Positions 1 through 7,716 are shown, numbered from the stretch's first letter. The stretch is 9,625 bases of DNA from JAAYZK01 sp964535025 (GCA_964535025.1 CAZHRW010000066.1:1-9625); one strand, 5' to 3'. The notes: generated by a model not told the origin, from the sequence alone. Made by a program: numbers and translations.

Positions 1-77
1 CGTGACGACGCAATCGCAGACTCCTTCCGAGGGGGTAGGGGCATCATCTCCCTCTACCTTTGTTCTTTTGCGTCGCG

Positions 78-150
78 CGGCGATCCTTCGCAGGGGATGT
101 GGGATTTGGGGAGTTGGGGGGTGGGCTTCGCCGGTACGTTCGCCATATGC
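78..150 (+). repeat. Dispersed degenerate repeat, copy A
   Basis: Positions 78-106 match 2937-2965 (copy B) at 26 of 29 bases, including the shared block ATCCTTCGCAGG. Similarity continues more weakly to about 150. Translating the same frame in all four copies gives comparable strings: AILRRGCGIWGVGGW here, AILRRRCRIRRFRGW in copy B, RCRICPFQG in copies C and D. All copies point the same way. Here the repeat lies in a gene-free region about 320 bases before the regulator. The right boundary is uncertain because the copy is diverged. Confidence 0.6.
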
Positions 151-435
151 GACCGAATGAATTCGGGTGCGAGGGCTGGATGTCAGAGTCGGCACGTTCG
201 GTTCGATGAGCGGGACGTGGAGACGGAGCTATGGAACGGCCTGAGGCGCCGGCATCACGGCGAAAGCCGCCTGTCAACAGCCACTCTCCGTTTCCGTCGC
301 CACCGCGCCACATCTCGACGCTGCCGGAATTCCACAATCGTCGTGGGGGGCGCCAGGTCAAGCCGCGTGTTGGCAGGCCGCGCATTCTCCGGTTCTCCAA
401 AGGACGGTCCGAAGCGCCGGCGGACGTCGGGCCTG

Positions 436-472
436 TTGGGTTTGCCGGTCCGGTTCGGTAAACTGACCGGCT
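436..472 (+). promoter_or_regulatory. Candidate promoter for the LacI-type regulator, possibly leaderless
   Basis: TTGGGT (436-441) and TAAACT (459-464) are separated by 17 bases and resemble weak -35 and -10 boxes. The -10-like box ends 8 bases before the ATG at 473, and there is no purine-rich Shine-Dalgarno sequence between them, so transcription would begin at or next to the start codon. The arms CCGGTC (445-450) and GACCGG (465-470) form an inverted repeat around the -10 box and could be an autoregulatory operator. Both box matches are partial, so this is an inference from spacing. Confidence 0.3.
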
Positions 473-1474
473 ATGGCTACGCAGAAAGACATCGCTCAGC
501 GCCTCGGCGTCTCGCCGTCGCTGGTGTCCAAGGTGCTCAACAATCGGCTGGGCACGACGAACGTGCGGCCTGAACTGGTCGGGGCGATCCGCCGGACGGC
601 CAGCCAACTGGGCTACCGGCCCAACCGGACGGCTCAGGCGCTCGCCCACGGCCGCCAAGGGGTAATCGGGGTCTTTCTGCGGCGGCTGGGCCAGCCCGGC
701 AGCGGCATCAACGAAGCACTGGCCGAAGGGGTGCTGGCTGAGGCCCGGGCGGTCGATCAGAAACTGCTGATGAACTTCTACTCGACCGACGACGAGTTCC
801 GCCTGCTGTGCACGCTGGCCGACCGGGGCATCATCGACGGACTGATCGTCGGGGGGTTCCTCGCCGAACGGCTCTACGGCGATCTGCTCAAGGTGCATCG
901 CTCGGGGACGCCGACGGTGACGGCCTTCCAGGGGCACGACCGGCCACCGCTGCCGAACGTGGAGGTTGATCAGGGCGAAGTGGCCCGCCTGGCCACGCTG
1001 CACCTGATCGAGCGCGGCTGCCGGCGGATCGCCCACCTGAACACCCACAGCTTCCGCTGCGACGGCTACCGGGCGGCCCTGACCGGGCGGGGCCTGGCCG
1101 TGGACGAGACGCTGATCTGGCCGGCGAAGTACGACCTGACCTATCGGGCCGGGGCGCAGGCGGTGGAGCACTGGTTGGCCCACGGGATCGCCTTCGACGG
1201 GATCGTCGCCCAGTCCGACGAGCAGGCCGTCGGAGCGCTCAATACACTGATCCAGCGGGGCCGCCGCGTCCCCGAGGACGTGCGGATCATCGGCATCGAC
1301 AACGCCCCGTACTGCAACTACAGCATCGTGCCCCTCTCGTCGGTCTCCCAGAACTTCGACGTCATCGGCCGTCGGGCGGTCCGCCTGCTCATGGAGGCCA
1401 TCGAGCACCCGGATCGTCCGCCGGCGTCCATCGCGGTGGCGCCGGTGCTGCATGCCCGCCGTTCCACACGATGA
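473..1474 (+). CDS. LacI/GalR-family transcriptional regulator
   Basis: This 333-residue protein has the usual length and layout of a LacI/GalR regulator. Residues 1-50 are the DNA-binding head: TQKDIAQRLGVSPSLVSKVL is the helix-turn-helix, followed by the hinge-side helix ending in LGYRPNRTAQAL. From about residue 60 (GVIGVF) to the end is a periplasmic-binding-protein-like effector domain, with the late motifs VRIIGIDNAPY and LSSVSQNFDVIGRRAVRLLMEAI that are conserved in the family. Such proteins dimerise, bind short palindromes and respond to a sugar or related small molecule; the effector here cannot be read from sequence. No Shine-Dalgarno sequence precedes the ATG, but the helix-turn-helix starts right after it, so the start is secure. 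It lies 290 bases upstream of, and in the same direction as, two exported proteins, which are its most obvious candidate targets. Confidence 0.93.
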   Translation: MATQKDIAQRLGVSPSLVSKVLNNRLGTTNVRPELVGAIRRTASQLGYRPNRTAQALAHGRQGVIGVFLRRLGQPGSGINEALAEGVLAEARAVDQKLLMNFYSTDDEFRLLCTLADRGIIDGLIVGGFLAERLYGDLLKVHRSGTPTVTAFQGHDRPPLPNVEVDQGEVARLATLHLIERGCRRIAHLNTHSFRCDGYRAALTGRGLAVDETLIWPAKYDLTYRAGAQAVEHWLAHGIAFDGIVAQSDEQAVGALNTLIQRGRRVPEDVRIIGIDNAPYCNYSIVPLSSVSQNFDVIGRRAVRLLMEAIEHPDRPPASIAVAPVLHARRSTR

Positions 1475-1514
1475 CAAGGTTTTCTTACGCTTCGTTTTCA
1501 ATGCGTCGGCAGGG

Positions 1515-1543
1515 TGATCAACCGCATGATCAATGGGCATAAT
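1515..1543 (+). promoter_or_regulatory. Candidate operator and -10 box upstream of the PEP-CTERM gene
   Basis: TGATCAACCGCATGATCA (1515-1532) has two TGATCA arms around a 6-base spacer, a size similar to operators of LacI-family proteins. A CATAAT box (1538-1543) matches five of six bases of the -10 consensus and lies just downstream, so a bound repressor would cover the promoter. A second weak candidate is TTGACC (1590-1595), 17 bases, then TAGGCT (1613-1618). The surrounding 1475-1620 stretch is visibly more AT-rich than the flanking genes, as expected for a promoter. The start of transcription, and the link to the regulator at 473, are inferred. Confidence 0.35.
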
Positions 1544-1764
1544 GAGCCTAGAAGCAACTGTAGATAAAGCAGTTAACGCAAATCATCTCTTGACCATTCG
1601 GCCTTCATGCGGTAGGCTGGGATTGTCGGTTATTGTGTTTCAACGGAACTTGCCTCGCGGCGGCCCCCTGTTGCCGGGGCGTCGGCGGGGGGGTGTGCCT
1701 TGTCCCTGGACGGGAGCCTCAATACAGGCCGCCGTTGCGGCCGCAACTTGCAGGAGGAGGAACG

Positions 1765-2907
1765 ATGATGCAGTATGGAATGGTCTGGAAACCAGCCGCG
1801 GCCCTCGCGCTGGCCCTGGCGGTCGCCCTGGCGCCGTCAACGGCCCTGGGCTTCACGTGGGAAGGCGACGTCAGCAGCGACTTCTGGAACGGCGCCAACT
1901 GGGTCGGCGGCACGGCCCCCCATGCGTCCTACCCGGCGCCGCTGCTGTTCCCGGGAGATCCCGCCGCCGCCTATCAGCCGAACCTGGGCACCAAAACGCT
2001 CAGTCGCTTGCGCGGCCTGACCTTTGAGCAGGCCGGCTGGACCATCTCCGGCACCGGCGCTATGGTCGTCGATAACCCGTCGATCCTGACATCGGCCGGA
2101 AACGGGATCAACCGCATCGAAACGCAGGTCGATTTCTCAGGCTACAAGGAGGACTCCACCCTCGACATCGCCACAGGCAATACGCTGGCGATCACCGGGT
2201 CGCGCTTCCAGATCCGGTATAGTACCAACACCGTCACCGGGGGCGGCACGCTGGCGATCGACGTTCCGTCGGCGCCCCACGACGCCTACAACAGCAACAT
2301 CGTAGTCCAGGGCGCCACCCTGCTGGCCAATAACGCCTTCGGCGTCGCCCGGCTTTACGTCCGCGACGACGCTACGGGGACCCGGGGCGTCTTCGGCGGC
2401 ACGGGGGAGGTCACCGGGCGCTTCGGCCGCGATGCCCTCTTCGAGGATGGCTCGACGCTGGCCCCCGGCGGGGACGGCACGTTCGGCGACAGGATCGGCA
2501 CCCTCCGCTGGAACAGCGCCCTCGCCGCCGGCCACATCGTGACCCTCCAGAGCGGGTCGATGCTGGCCATCGACTACCTCAACGCCACCGCCGACAAGGT
2601 CGAGTTCGTCGGCGCCAACGCCAACGTGTTCACCATCAACCCCGGCGCGACCCTGGCCCTCAACGGCAGCACCGACAGCGAACAAACCTACACCCTCGTC
2701 GCCGGCGACGGGGCCGGCCTCTTCACGTTCAACGGCATGTTCAGCACCTACCTGCTGAACGACGAACCCGTCGATCCGGCCACCGACCCGCGCCTCGACG
2801 TCAGCTACGCCAACAACGCGCTGACCGTCACCATCGTGCCCGAACCGGCGACCTTGAGCCTCCTGGGCATCGGCATGGCCGCCCTTGCCCTGCGCCGCCG
2901 CAGGTAG
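1765..2907 (+). CDS. Secreted PEP-CTERM sorting-domain protein with autotransporter-like beta repeats
   Basis: An AGGAGG ribosome site (1752-1757) lies 7 bases before the ATG at 1765, which gives 380 residues. The frame is open further upstream, but only this start is followed by a signal peptide: charged MMQYGMVWKP, a hydrophobic Ala/Leu core (11-24) and a likely cleavage after STALG. The mature part opens with the W-x-G and ANW pattern (32-46) and continues as Gly/Thr/Asn-rich beta strands. Residues about 205-300 (GVFGGTGEVTGRF, then LAPGGDGTFGDRIGTL) resemble autotransporter-associated beta-helix repeats. The end, VPEPATLSLLGIG followed by a hydrophobic stretch and four arginines, is a complete PEP-CTERM tripartite signal. 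In this system an exosortase cuts at the PEP motif and the protein goes to the envelope or to extracellular polymer. No exosortase gene is in the window. The binding or structural role is unknown and no catalytic motif was seen. Confidence 0.9.
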   Translation: MMQYGMVWKPAAALALALAVALAPSTALGFTWEGDVSSDFWNGANWVGGTAPHASYPAPLLFPGDPAAAYQPNLGTKTLSRLRGLTFEQAGWTISGTGAMVVDNPSILTSAGNGINRIETQVDFSGYKEDSTLDIATGNTLAITGSRFQIRYSTNTVTGGGTLAIDVPSAPHDAYNSNIVVQGATLLANNAFGVARLYVRDDATGTRGVFGGTGEVTGRFGRDALFEDGSTLAPGGDGTFGDRIGTLRWNSALAAGHIVTLQSGSMLAIDYLNATADKVEFVGANANVFTINPGATLALNGSTDSEQTYTLVAGDGAGLFTFNGMFSTYLLNDEPVDPATDPRLDVSYANNALTVTIVPEPATLSLLGIGMAALALRRRR

Positions 2908-2936
2908 CGAGCGGCGGGCGACTGCTGACCCGTGGA

Positions 2937-3003
2937 CGGCCATCCTTCGCAGGAGATGTCGGATTCGTCGATTTCGAGGATGGGTTCAAGAACCTGTTTC
3001 ACA
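2937..3003 (+). repeat. Dispersed degenerate repeat, copy B
   Basis: This copy begins 30 bases after the PEP-CTERM stop codon. It shares 26 of 29 bases with copy A at its left end. Its core from 2955 (GATGTCGGATT) aligns with copies C and D (GATGTCGAATTT) at roughly 70 percent when counted by eye with one gap. One frame reads FAGDVGFVDFEDGFKNLF and stops shortly after. Its right end runs into the left arm of a long inverted repeat (2990-3068). It sits between two genes and could affect termination of the first or expression of the second. Confidence 0.6.
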
Positions 3004-3068
3004 GACCTGGCTGAGTCGCGGGTTCTCCAAGGCACTTCCCGCCTGGGGGCGGGTTGTGAAACAGGTTC
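2990..3068. repeat. Inverted repeat with nested hairpin, MITE- or REP-like
   Basis: The 14-base arms GAACCTGTTTCACA (2990-3003) and TGTGAAACAGGTTC (3055-3068) are perfect reverse complements 51 bases apart. Inside is a second perfect 6-bp hairpin, CCCGCC (3038-3043) and GGCGGG (3048-3053), with a 4-base loop. The arrangement resembles a miniature mobile element or a structured intergenic repeat. The left arm coincides with the right end of repeat copy B. As RNA it could separate the PEP-CTERM message from the dockerin-protein message, but there is no U tract. No target-site duplication was identified. Confidence 0.6.
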
Positions 3069-3135
3069 CAGATATCGTTTGCCTTCACCGATGGCGACAA
3101 GTGCCGGCGACCGCAGCGGGAATGAGTTAACCCAA

Positions 3136-3163
3136 TCCGGCCAGGCCGGAGCACATAAAGGAG
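3136..3163 (+). promoter_or_regulatory. Palindrome and ribosome-binding site before the dockerin protein
   Basis: TCCGGCCAGGCCGGA (3136-3150) is a perfect palindrome of 7-base arms around one base. It is followed after 6 bases by the Shine-Dalgarno sequence AAAGGAG (3157-3163), which lies 8 bases before the ATG at 3172 and decides that start over the in-frame upstream ATG at 2932. The palindrome could be an operator or a small hairpin that influences ribosome access. The ribosome site is clear; the palindrome's function is a guess. Confidence 0.5.
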
Positions 3164-3171
3164 TCGTTCCA

Positions 3172-6100
3172 ATGACCAAGCCGTGTCCGCATTGCCTGCT
3201 CCGTCTCCTCCCCCTGATTGTCCTTTTCGTTCTGGTGACAGGAGCCGCCGCCCTGGCCGATACCCACACGTGGGTGGGCCTGGGCGACGGGACAAGCTGG
3301 CATGACCCGGCTAACTGGTCGCCGGCCGAACTGCCGATGGAGATCAACATCGGCGACGGCGCCGACGCCGTGGTCATCGACGGGGCCTGGGATGTCGTCG
3401 TCGACACCAACGTGATCGCCGTCAACAGCATCAAGATCGACGGGGACGCTACGCTGACGATCGCCTCGGGCGTCACGCTCAAGACCAACAGCCTCGACAT
3501 CGTCAACGGCGGGCTGATCCTCGAGAAGATCGACGGCACGGGTGCCAATCTGGAATGGGCCAAGGCCGGCCGCGGACACCTGTACGTCGAGGCCCAGGGC
3601 TACATCACCGGGAGCGGCTTGATCCGCCCCTGGTGCTCCTCGCAGGGCATCCACTTCCGCTCCCAGCGGGCCGCTGATTTCGACATGACGAGGATCACCC
3701 TCTCCCTGGCCTACGGGGGGGGGCTCACCGTTGGCTCGGCCGACCTGGGACGCAATAACCTGCCGGCGTGGAACCCGGAGAACTACGCCATCGGCTCCAT
3801 CAGCATCGACCGCCGCTTCGCGTTTACTCTGGGCGGCATGCGCGACGTCAACGCGCTGTATTGCAACAATCTGGTGTTCGGCGGTGACGCCCTCCTGAGC
3901 GCGTCGCTCAACATCAGGGGCCTGAACGTCTACGTGCTCAACAAGATCACCTGGGGCGACGGTTCCTATACCGACACGCCGGGCGAGGTGCCCGTCGCGA
4001 CGGCCCACGTGGATCTCGAACGGTGGACCTCGCTGTGGGACAGCACTGCCGAACCCGGCCAGGCGTTCGTCGGCCAGGGCGTCGGTCCCAACGATCCGCC
4101 CGTCGCCGATGCAGGGCCCGACCAGAGCGTCATCGACGCCGACGGGGACGGGTTCGAGGACGTTCAACTGGACGGCACGGGCTCGAGCGACCTGCAGGGG
4201 CCCATCGCCGCCTACGACTGGACCGCCAACAGCACCCCGTTGGCCACCGGCGCGACGCCCGTCGTCACGCTGCCGGTCGGCGACTATCTGGTCACCCTGA
4301 CGGTCACCGATGACGTGGGCGTCACCGATGACGACACGGTCGTCGTGACGGTTCAGCCGCGGGCGGCCCTCTTCCCGCCGACCGCCGTCGCCGGGGCCGA
4401 CCAGGAGCTGTTCGACTTCGACGACGACGGCGTCGAAACCGTCGGCTTGGACGGCTCGGCCTCCAGCGACAGCGACGGCACGATCGTGAGCTGGGACTGG
4501 ACCGACGCGGACGGCACGGCCGTGGCCTCGGGCGCGGTTACCGTGGCGACCTTGCCGGCCGGCGTAAACGTCGTCACGCTGACCGTCACCGACGACTCCG
4601 GCTTCACCGGCGCCGACACGACCACCATCACCATCCGCCGCACCGATCCGCCCGTGGCCCTGCTGCCGCTGACCAACCACCAGGCGGGTATCTCCGTGTC
4701 GCTGGGCGGGGCCAACGGCACCGACTGGGCCGTCGAACGTACCTTCCACGACGAGATCAACGCCGACCAGGTGATCTACCTGCGGTCGAACGTCGCCATC
4801 GCGCTGGCCCACAACGCCAGAAACGTCACGATGAAGCGCGACAGCAGGATTCCCCACCCGCTGGGCATCGGCGGCCTGGACGGAGACCCCGCCACCGACG
4901 ACGCCGGCGACATCCACTGGAAGATCGACCGCGACATGCAGTGCCACGGCTACACGACCGTCAACACGTCGATCCCCGCCTACGCGCCGCTCTATGACGA
5001 ACCGTTCAGCTTCGACAGCCTCACCTATGACGGCATCACCCCCGTCCTCGGCGCCATCGGCGACAACGGCCAATCCTGGGGCGGCCGCCCCAAGAGCAGC
5101 CCGAACCGGTTCGCCTACGGCCAACTCGACCGGTTCGGCAATGAGTGGCACACGCTGACCTACTGGGATGACGATGCCCCGATCTACAGCGCCACCGGCG
5201 TCAGCCCCGAACGACTCGGCGCCTCCGACGGGCACTGGGTCTATATCTGCGTCAACCCCGTCACGCCCATCATCCAACTCACCGCGGCGGCCGGGGAGCA
5301 GTACTACACCACGCCGATCAAGACCTACCACGTCCCCAAGACGTGGGACCAGACGACCTACCTGACGCCGGGCGTCGAAATCGCCTTCGTCAACCTCACC
5401 AATCACGCCCGCGTCCAGTATCGTGTCGATGGCGGGCCGTGGCAGGAGTTCCGCGGCAGTTCCTTGGTCGCCGGCGACCTGTTCACCGCCAGCGGCGAAC
5501 ACCTGCTGGAACTCCGCGCCGGAGACGGCGCACCCATCGGCGAACGCACCGTCGTCATGAGCCCCGATTACCCGGCGCCCGACGAGCAGCACGGATACCT
5601 GCTGTGGGCCGACGAGGACGAGAAGCAGGCCGTCGTCCACAAGCTGAAGAACATCCAGCCGTTCAGGGTGTCGTACCTGACGTACCTGAACAGCTACTAC
5701 CAGAGCTCCAACGCCACCTACAGCGCCATCCGCGGCGACTGGCGCGACGGGGCAACCATGGCGACGGGATCGCTGGCCAACGCCTTCGCTGCCGCCATTG
5801 ACGGTCCGGCGAGCCATGCGAACCTCGCGGCCCTGGCCAAGCAGCGCCTGATCCGCATGGCGCGCCTCGAGGCCGTCGGCTTCGAGCAGGACATCAACTC
5901 CGCCACGCCCAGCAAGGACTACCTCAACGAACTCGGCCAGACCATCCAGCAGTTCGCCGACGCCGGCGCCGCCTATGACCTGCTGGCCTCGTGCTACCGC
6001 CAGAGCGACCATCCGGCGGGGATGACGCCCATCGAGGAGATCCGCATTCGCGACGGGCTGGCCGAGATCGCCAAGAGCATCCTCCAGATGCGGGCCAACA

Positions 6101-7653
6101 ACAACTTCTCCATCGGCGGCGGGGACGCCCACTGGGGGCACGGCTACGAGCTGGCGATCGGCATCATCGCCGCGGCCATGCCCACCTACGCCACGCCCTA
6201 CTTCGGCGTCAGCGGTGGAGACATGACCACCGTCAACGACCTCGCCGAAGGCGGGTACTGGTGGAACCCCTTCCCCGATCAGGGCGTCACCTGGTGGGCG
6301 GCGGCGACCGATCCGGCTGTTCCCACGCTGGGCCATCCCAACGTCAGGTTCCCCCTGCGGGCCGAAGCGATCATCACCGATGACGGCTGGTGGACCGGCC
6401 CCAACGACTACCAGGGCGATGGCAACCGCTACTTTGTCGGAGTCTATCCCAGCCGATTGGTGGACCTCGACTCCGGCGGCATGGCCAACGCCGAGTGCCG
6501 CGTCGAACTGGTTGAGATGTCCGGCTACGAGGCGCCCTTCAGCGACCGCATGCACGTGCTGGACAACATCCGCCGCATCCGCGGCGACGACGCCCGCCAG
6601 CCGAGCGTGACCAACTACATCCGCCGCCGTCTCCTGCACGGCTGGACGCCGCTGGGCTGGAATGCGACGCTGAAGATCTACACCGCCGGGGTGGGCCGCT
6701 GCGACAGCTCGCTGCTGGCGTATAACGACCGCTACGAGGCCGCGTCGCTGCCGTCGGCGATGACAATCGTGGGCACGTTGCTGTCGGACCTGAAGAAGTA
6801 CTACGGCTACGAGTCCGGCACGCCCACGATGAGCATGGAGCAGACGCGAAAAGCCCTCTACGACGCCTACACGCTGGCCTTCATGTGGGACTCGACCCAG
6901 ATCGCCCCCCATCAACCGGAGCCCAACCACGCGCCGATCCTCAAGCCGCTGCTCAAGCACGTGGTGCACCCCGGCGAGGCGCTGCACAAGGACCTGATCG
7001 TCATGGATCCCGATGACGACCCGCTGACGATCACCGTCACGGGCCTGCCGGCCGGCGCGACGTTCGACCCGACCACGCGGGCCATCGACTGGATGCCCTC
7101 GGCCGCCGACGCCGGCGTGCACGTGGCGACGGTGACCGTCAGCGACGGGGCCGCCACCGTCGTCGGCCACTGGCCGATGATCGTCAAGGCCGACGCGCCA
7201 TCGGGCCCGATCCCTGGGGGCGTCTCGAACGCCACGGCCACGCTGAACGGCGACGACATCACCGTCGCATGGACCGAGCCGGGCGGCGTCTCCCACACGA
7301 TCGTCTGGCGCGACGGCATTCCGGCGGTCGTCCTGCCGGCCGGCACCACGTCCTGGACCGACGCCGACCGGCCCGGCGGGACCCACACGCGCTACCACCT
7401 GTCGGTGCTGAGCACCGTCGGCGCCGAGTCCTCCGCCACGGTCGCATCGCCGGGCTACATCTTCATCCCGTTCGCCCAAGGCAAGCCTGGTGACGCCGAC
7501 GGGGACGGGGACGTCGACCTCGACGACTTCGTCATCCTCAAGACCAACTTCGGCACCCCCTCCGGCGCCACGACGGCCACCGGTGACTTCGATGGGGACG
7601 GCGATGTGGACCTCGACGACTTCGTGATCCTCAAGACGAACTTCGGCTCGTAG
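3172..7653 (+). CDS. Large secreted multidomain protein with PKD, Ig-like, Fn3-like and dockerin-type repeats; central domain unassigned
   Basis: The 1493-residue protein starts at the ATG behind AAAGGAG. Residues 1-29 are a signal peptide (core LPLIVLFVLVTGAAALA). Residues 30-300 are a beta-rich module that opens with HTWVGLGDG and PANW. Two PKD-like domains follow (about 308-396 and 401-490), each with a Ca-loop-like acidic insert (DADGDG, DFDDDG), LDGxxSSD and TLTVTDD. Residues about 500-850 are beta-rich and include YRVDGGPWQEF. Residues about 860-1240 are helix-rich (LANAFAAAI, AYDLLASCY, GDAHWGHGYELAIGIIAAAM) with Trp-rich patches near 1029-1042 and 1073. This is the style of (alpha/alpha) toroid polysaccharide lyases and heparinase-like enzymes, but no family signature is certain. 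An Ig-like domain (1253-1338), an Fn3-like domain (about 1350-1425) and two dockerin-type loops (1441-1492) end it. The likely role is extracellular polysaccharide binding or degradation. It is translated separately from the PEP-CTERM gene and may share its regulation. Confidence 0.9.
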   Translation: MTKPCPHCLLRLLPLIVLFVLVTGAAALADTHTWVGLGDGTSWHDPANWSPAELPMEINIGDGADAVVIDGAWDVVVDTNVIAVNSIKIDGDATLTIASGVTLKTNSLDIVNGGLILEKIDGTGANLEWAKAGRGHLYVEAQGYITGSGLIRPWCSSQGIHFRSQRAADFDMTRITLSLAYGGGLTVGSADLGRNNLPAWNPENYAIGSISIDRRFAFTLGGMRDVNALYCNNLVFGGDALLSASLNIRGLNVYVLNKITWGDGSYTDTPGEVPVATAHVDLERWTSLWDSTAEPGQAFVGQGVGPNDPPVADAGPDQSVIDADGDGFEDVQLDGTGSSDLQGPIAAYDWTANSTPLATGATPVVTLPVGDYLVTLTVTDDVGVTDDDTVVVTVQPRAALFPPTAVAGADQELFDFDDDGVETVGLDGSASSDSDGTIVSWDWTDADGTAVASGAVTVATLPAGVNVVTLTVTDDSGFTGADTTTITIRRTDPPVALLPLTNHQAGISVSLGGANGTDWAVERTFHDEINADQVIYLRSNVAIALAHNARNVTMKRDSRIPHPLGIGGLDGDPATDDAGDIHWKIDRDMQCHGYTTVNTSIPAYAPLYDEPFSFDSLTYDGITPVLGAIGDNGQSWGGRPKSSPNRFAYGQLDRFGNEWHTLTYWDDDAPIYSATGVSPERLGASDGHWVYICVNPVTPIIQLTAAAGEQYYTTPIKTYHVPKTWDQTTYLTPGVEIAFVNLTNHARVQYRVDGGPWQEFRGSSLVAGDLFTASGEHLLELRAGDGAPIGERTVVMSPDYPAPDEQHGYLLWADEDEKQAVVHKLKNIQPFRVSYLTYLNSYYQSSNATYSAIRGDWRDGATMATGSLANAFAAAIDGPASHANLAALAKQRLIRMARLEAVGFEQDINSATPSKDYLNELGQTIQQFADAGAAYDLLASCYRQSDHPAGMTPIEEIRIRDGLAEIAKSILQMRANNNFSIGGGDAHWGHGYELAIGIIAAAMPTYATPYFGVSGGDMTTVNDLAEGGYWWNPFPDQGVTWWAAATDPAVPTLGHPNVRFPLRAEAIITDDGWWTGPNDYQGDGNRYFVGVYPSRLVDLDSGGMANAECRVELVEMSGYEAPFSDRMHVLDNIRRIRGDDARQPSVTNYIRRRLLHGWTPLGWNATLKIYTAGVGRCDSSLLAYNDRYEAASLPSAMTIVGTLLSDLKKYYGYESGTPTMSMEQTRKALYDAYTLAFMWDSTQIAPHQPEPNHAPILKPLLKHVVHPGEALHKDLIVMDPDDDPLTITVTGLPAGATFDPTTRAIDWMPSAADAGVHVATVTVSDGAATVVGHWPMIVKADAPSGPIPGGVSNATATLNGDDITVAWTEPGGVSHTIVWRDGIPAVVLPAGTTSWTDADRPGGTHTRYHLSVLSTVGAESSATVASPGYIFIPFAQGKPGDADGDGDVDLDDFVILKTNFGTPSGATTATGDFDGDGDVDLDDFVILKTNFGS
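7492..7647 (+). repeat. Tandem dockerin-type calcium-loop repeat at the protein's C-terminus
   Basis: Two 63-base units (7492-7554 and 7585-7647) encode 21-residue segments that differ at one residue only. Each has a D-x-D-G-D-G-D-V-D-L-D-D calcium loop followed by the helix FVILKTNFG. A 30-base linker encodes a Thr/Ala/Ser-rich spacer. The DNA differs mostly at third codon positions, so the duplication is under protein-level constraint and is not fresh. In cellulosomes this module binds cohesin. Planctomycete proteins often carry it without a known cohesin partner, and none is visible here. Confidence 0.85.
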
Positions 7654-7677
7654 CGATCGGCTTACCAAAGAAGCATC

Positions 7678-7716
7678 CGACGGCCCGGAGCGCCCACGCG
7701 GCGCCCCGGGCCGTCG
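7678..7716 (+). terminator. Strong GC-rich hairpin after the dockerin protein
   Basis: CGACGGCCCGG (7678-7688) pairs perfectly with CCGGGCCGTCG (7706-7716). Inside, GCGCC (7690-7694) pairs with GGCGC (7700-7704) after one mismatch, leaving a 5-base loop. It begins 24 bases after the stop codon. There is no T tract behind it, so it may act as a weak or U-independent terminator or as a 3'-end stabiliser. Confidence 0.7.

Larger units (their letters stand above)
1..472. other. Gene-free leader region upstream of the LacI-type regulator
   Basis: No recognisable protein or RNA gene was found here. Several frames are open on both strands, but their translations are rich in Arg, Gly and Pro with no domain pattern, as expected from GC-rich non-coding DNA. 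One plus-strand frame is open from the left edge to 573 and overlaps the regulator, and it shows no family resemblance. What can be pointed to is a copy of the dispersed repeat (78-150) and the likely regulator promoter just before 473. The left edge could lie shortly after the end of a gene outside the window. Confidence 0.6.

Noticed and set aside
97..573. A plus-strand 158-residue open frame that overlaps the regulator start
   Set aside because: It has no recognisable domain, crosses repeat copy A, and overlaps the regulator's helix-turn-helix in another frame.
44..1540. A 498-residue minus-strand open frame across the regulator
   Set aside because: It is antisense to a clear LacI-family gene, and the translation is low-complexity Arg/Asp/Gly/Pro without any family resemblance.
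2137..2943. A 268-residue minus-strand open frame over the PEP-CTERM gene
   Set aside because: It is a shadow of the sense gene, with Val/Gly/Asp/Ala-rich composition and no motif.
2932..3171. An upstream ATG extension of the dockerin protein by 80 residues
   Set aside because: The extension would place the signal peptide internally and runs through repeat B and the inverted repeat. The ATG at 3172 has AAAGGAG 8 bases upstream and starts a normal signal peptide.
3127..7668. A 1513-residue open frame antisense to the whole dockerin-protein gene
   Set aside because: It mirrors the plus-strand gene, is rich in Val, Asp, Gly, Arg and His from GC-rich third positions, and has no domain pattern. 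The sense strand has a signal peptide, PKD, Ig-like and dockerin motifs.
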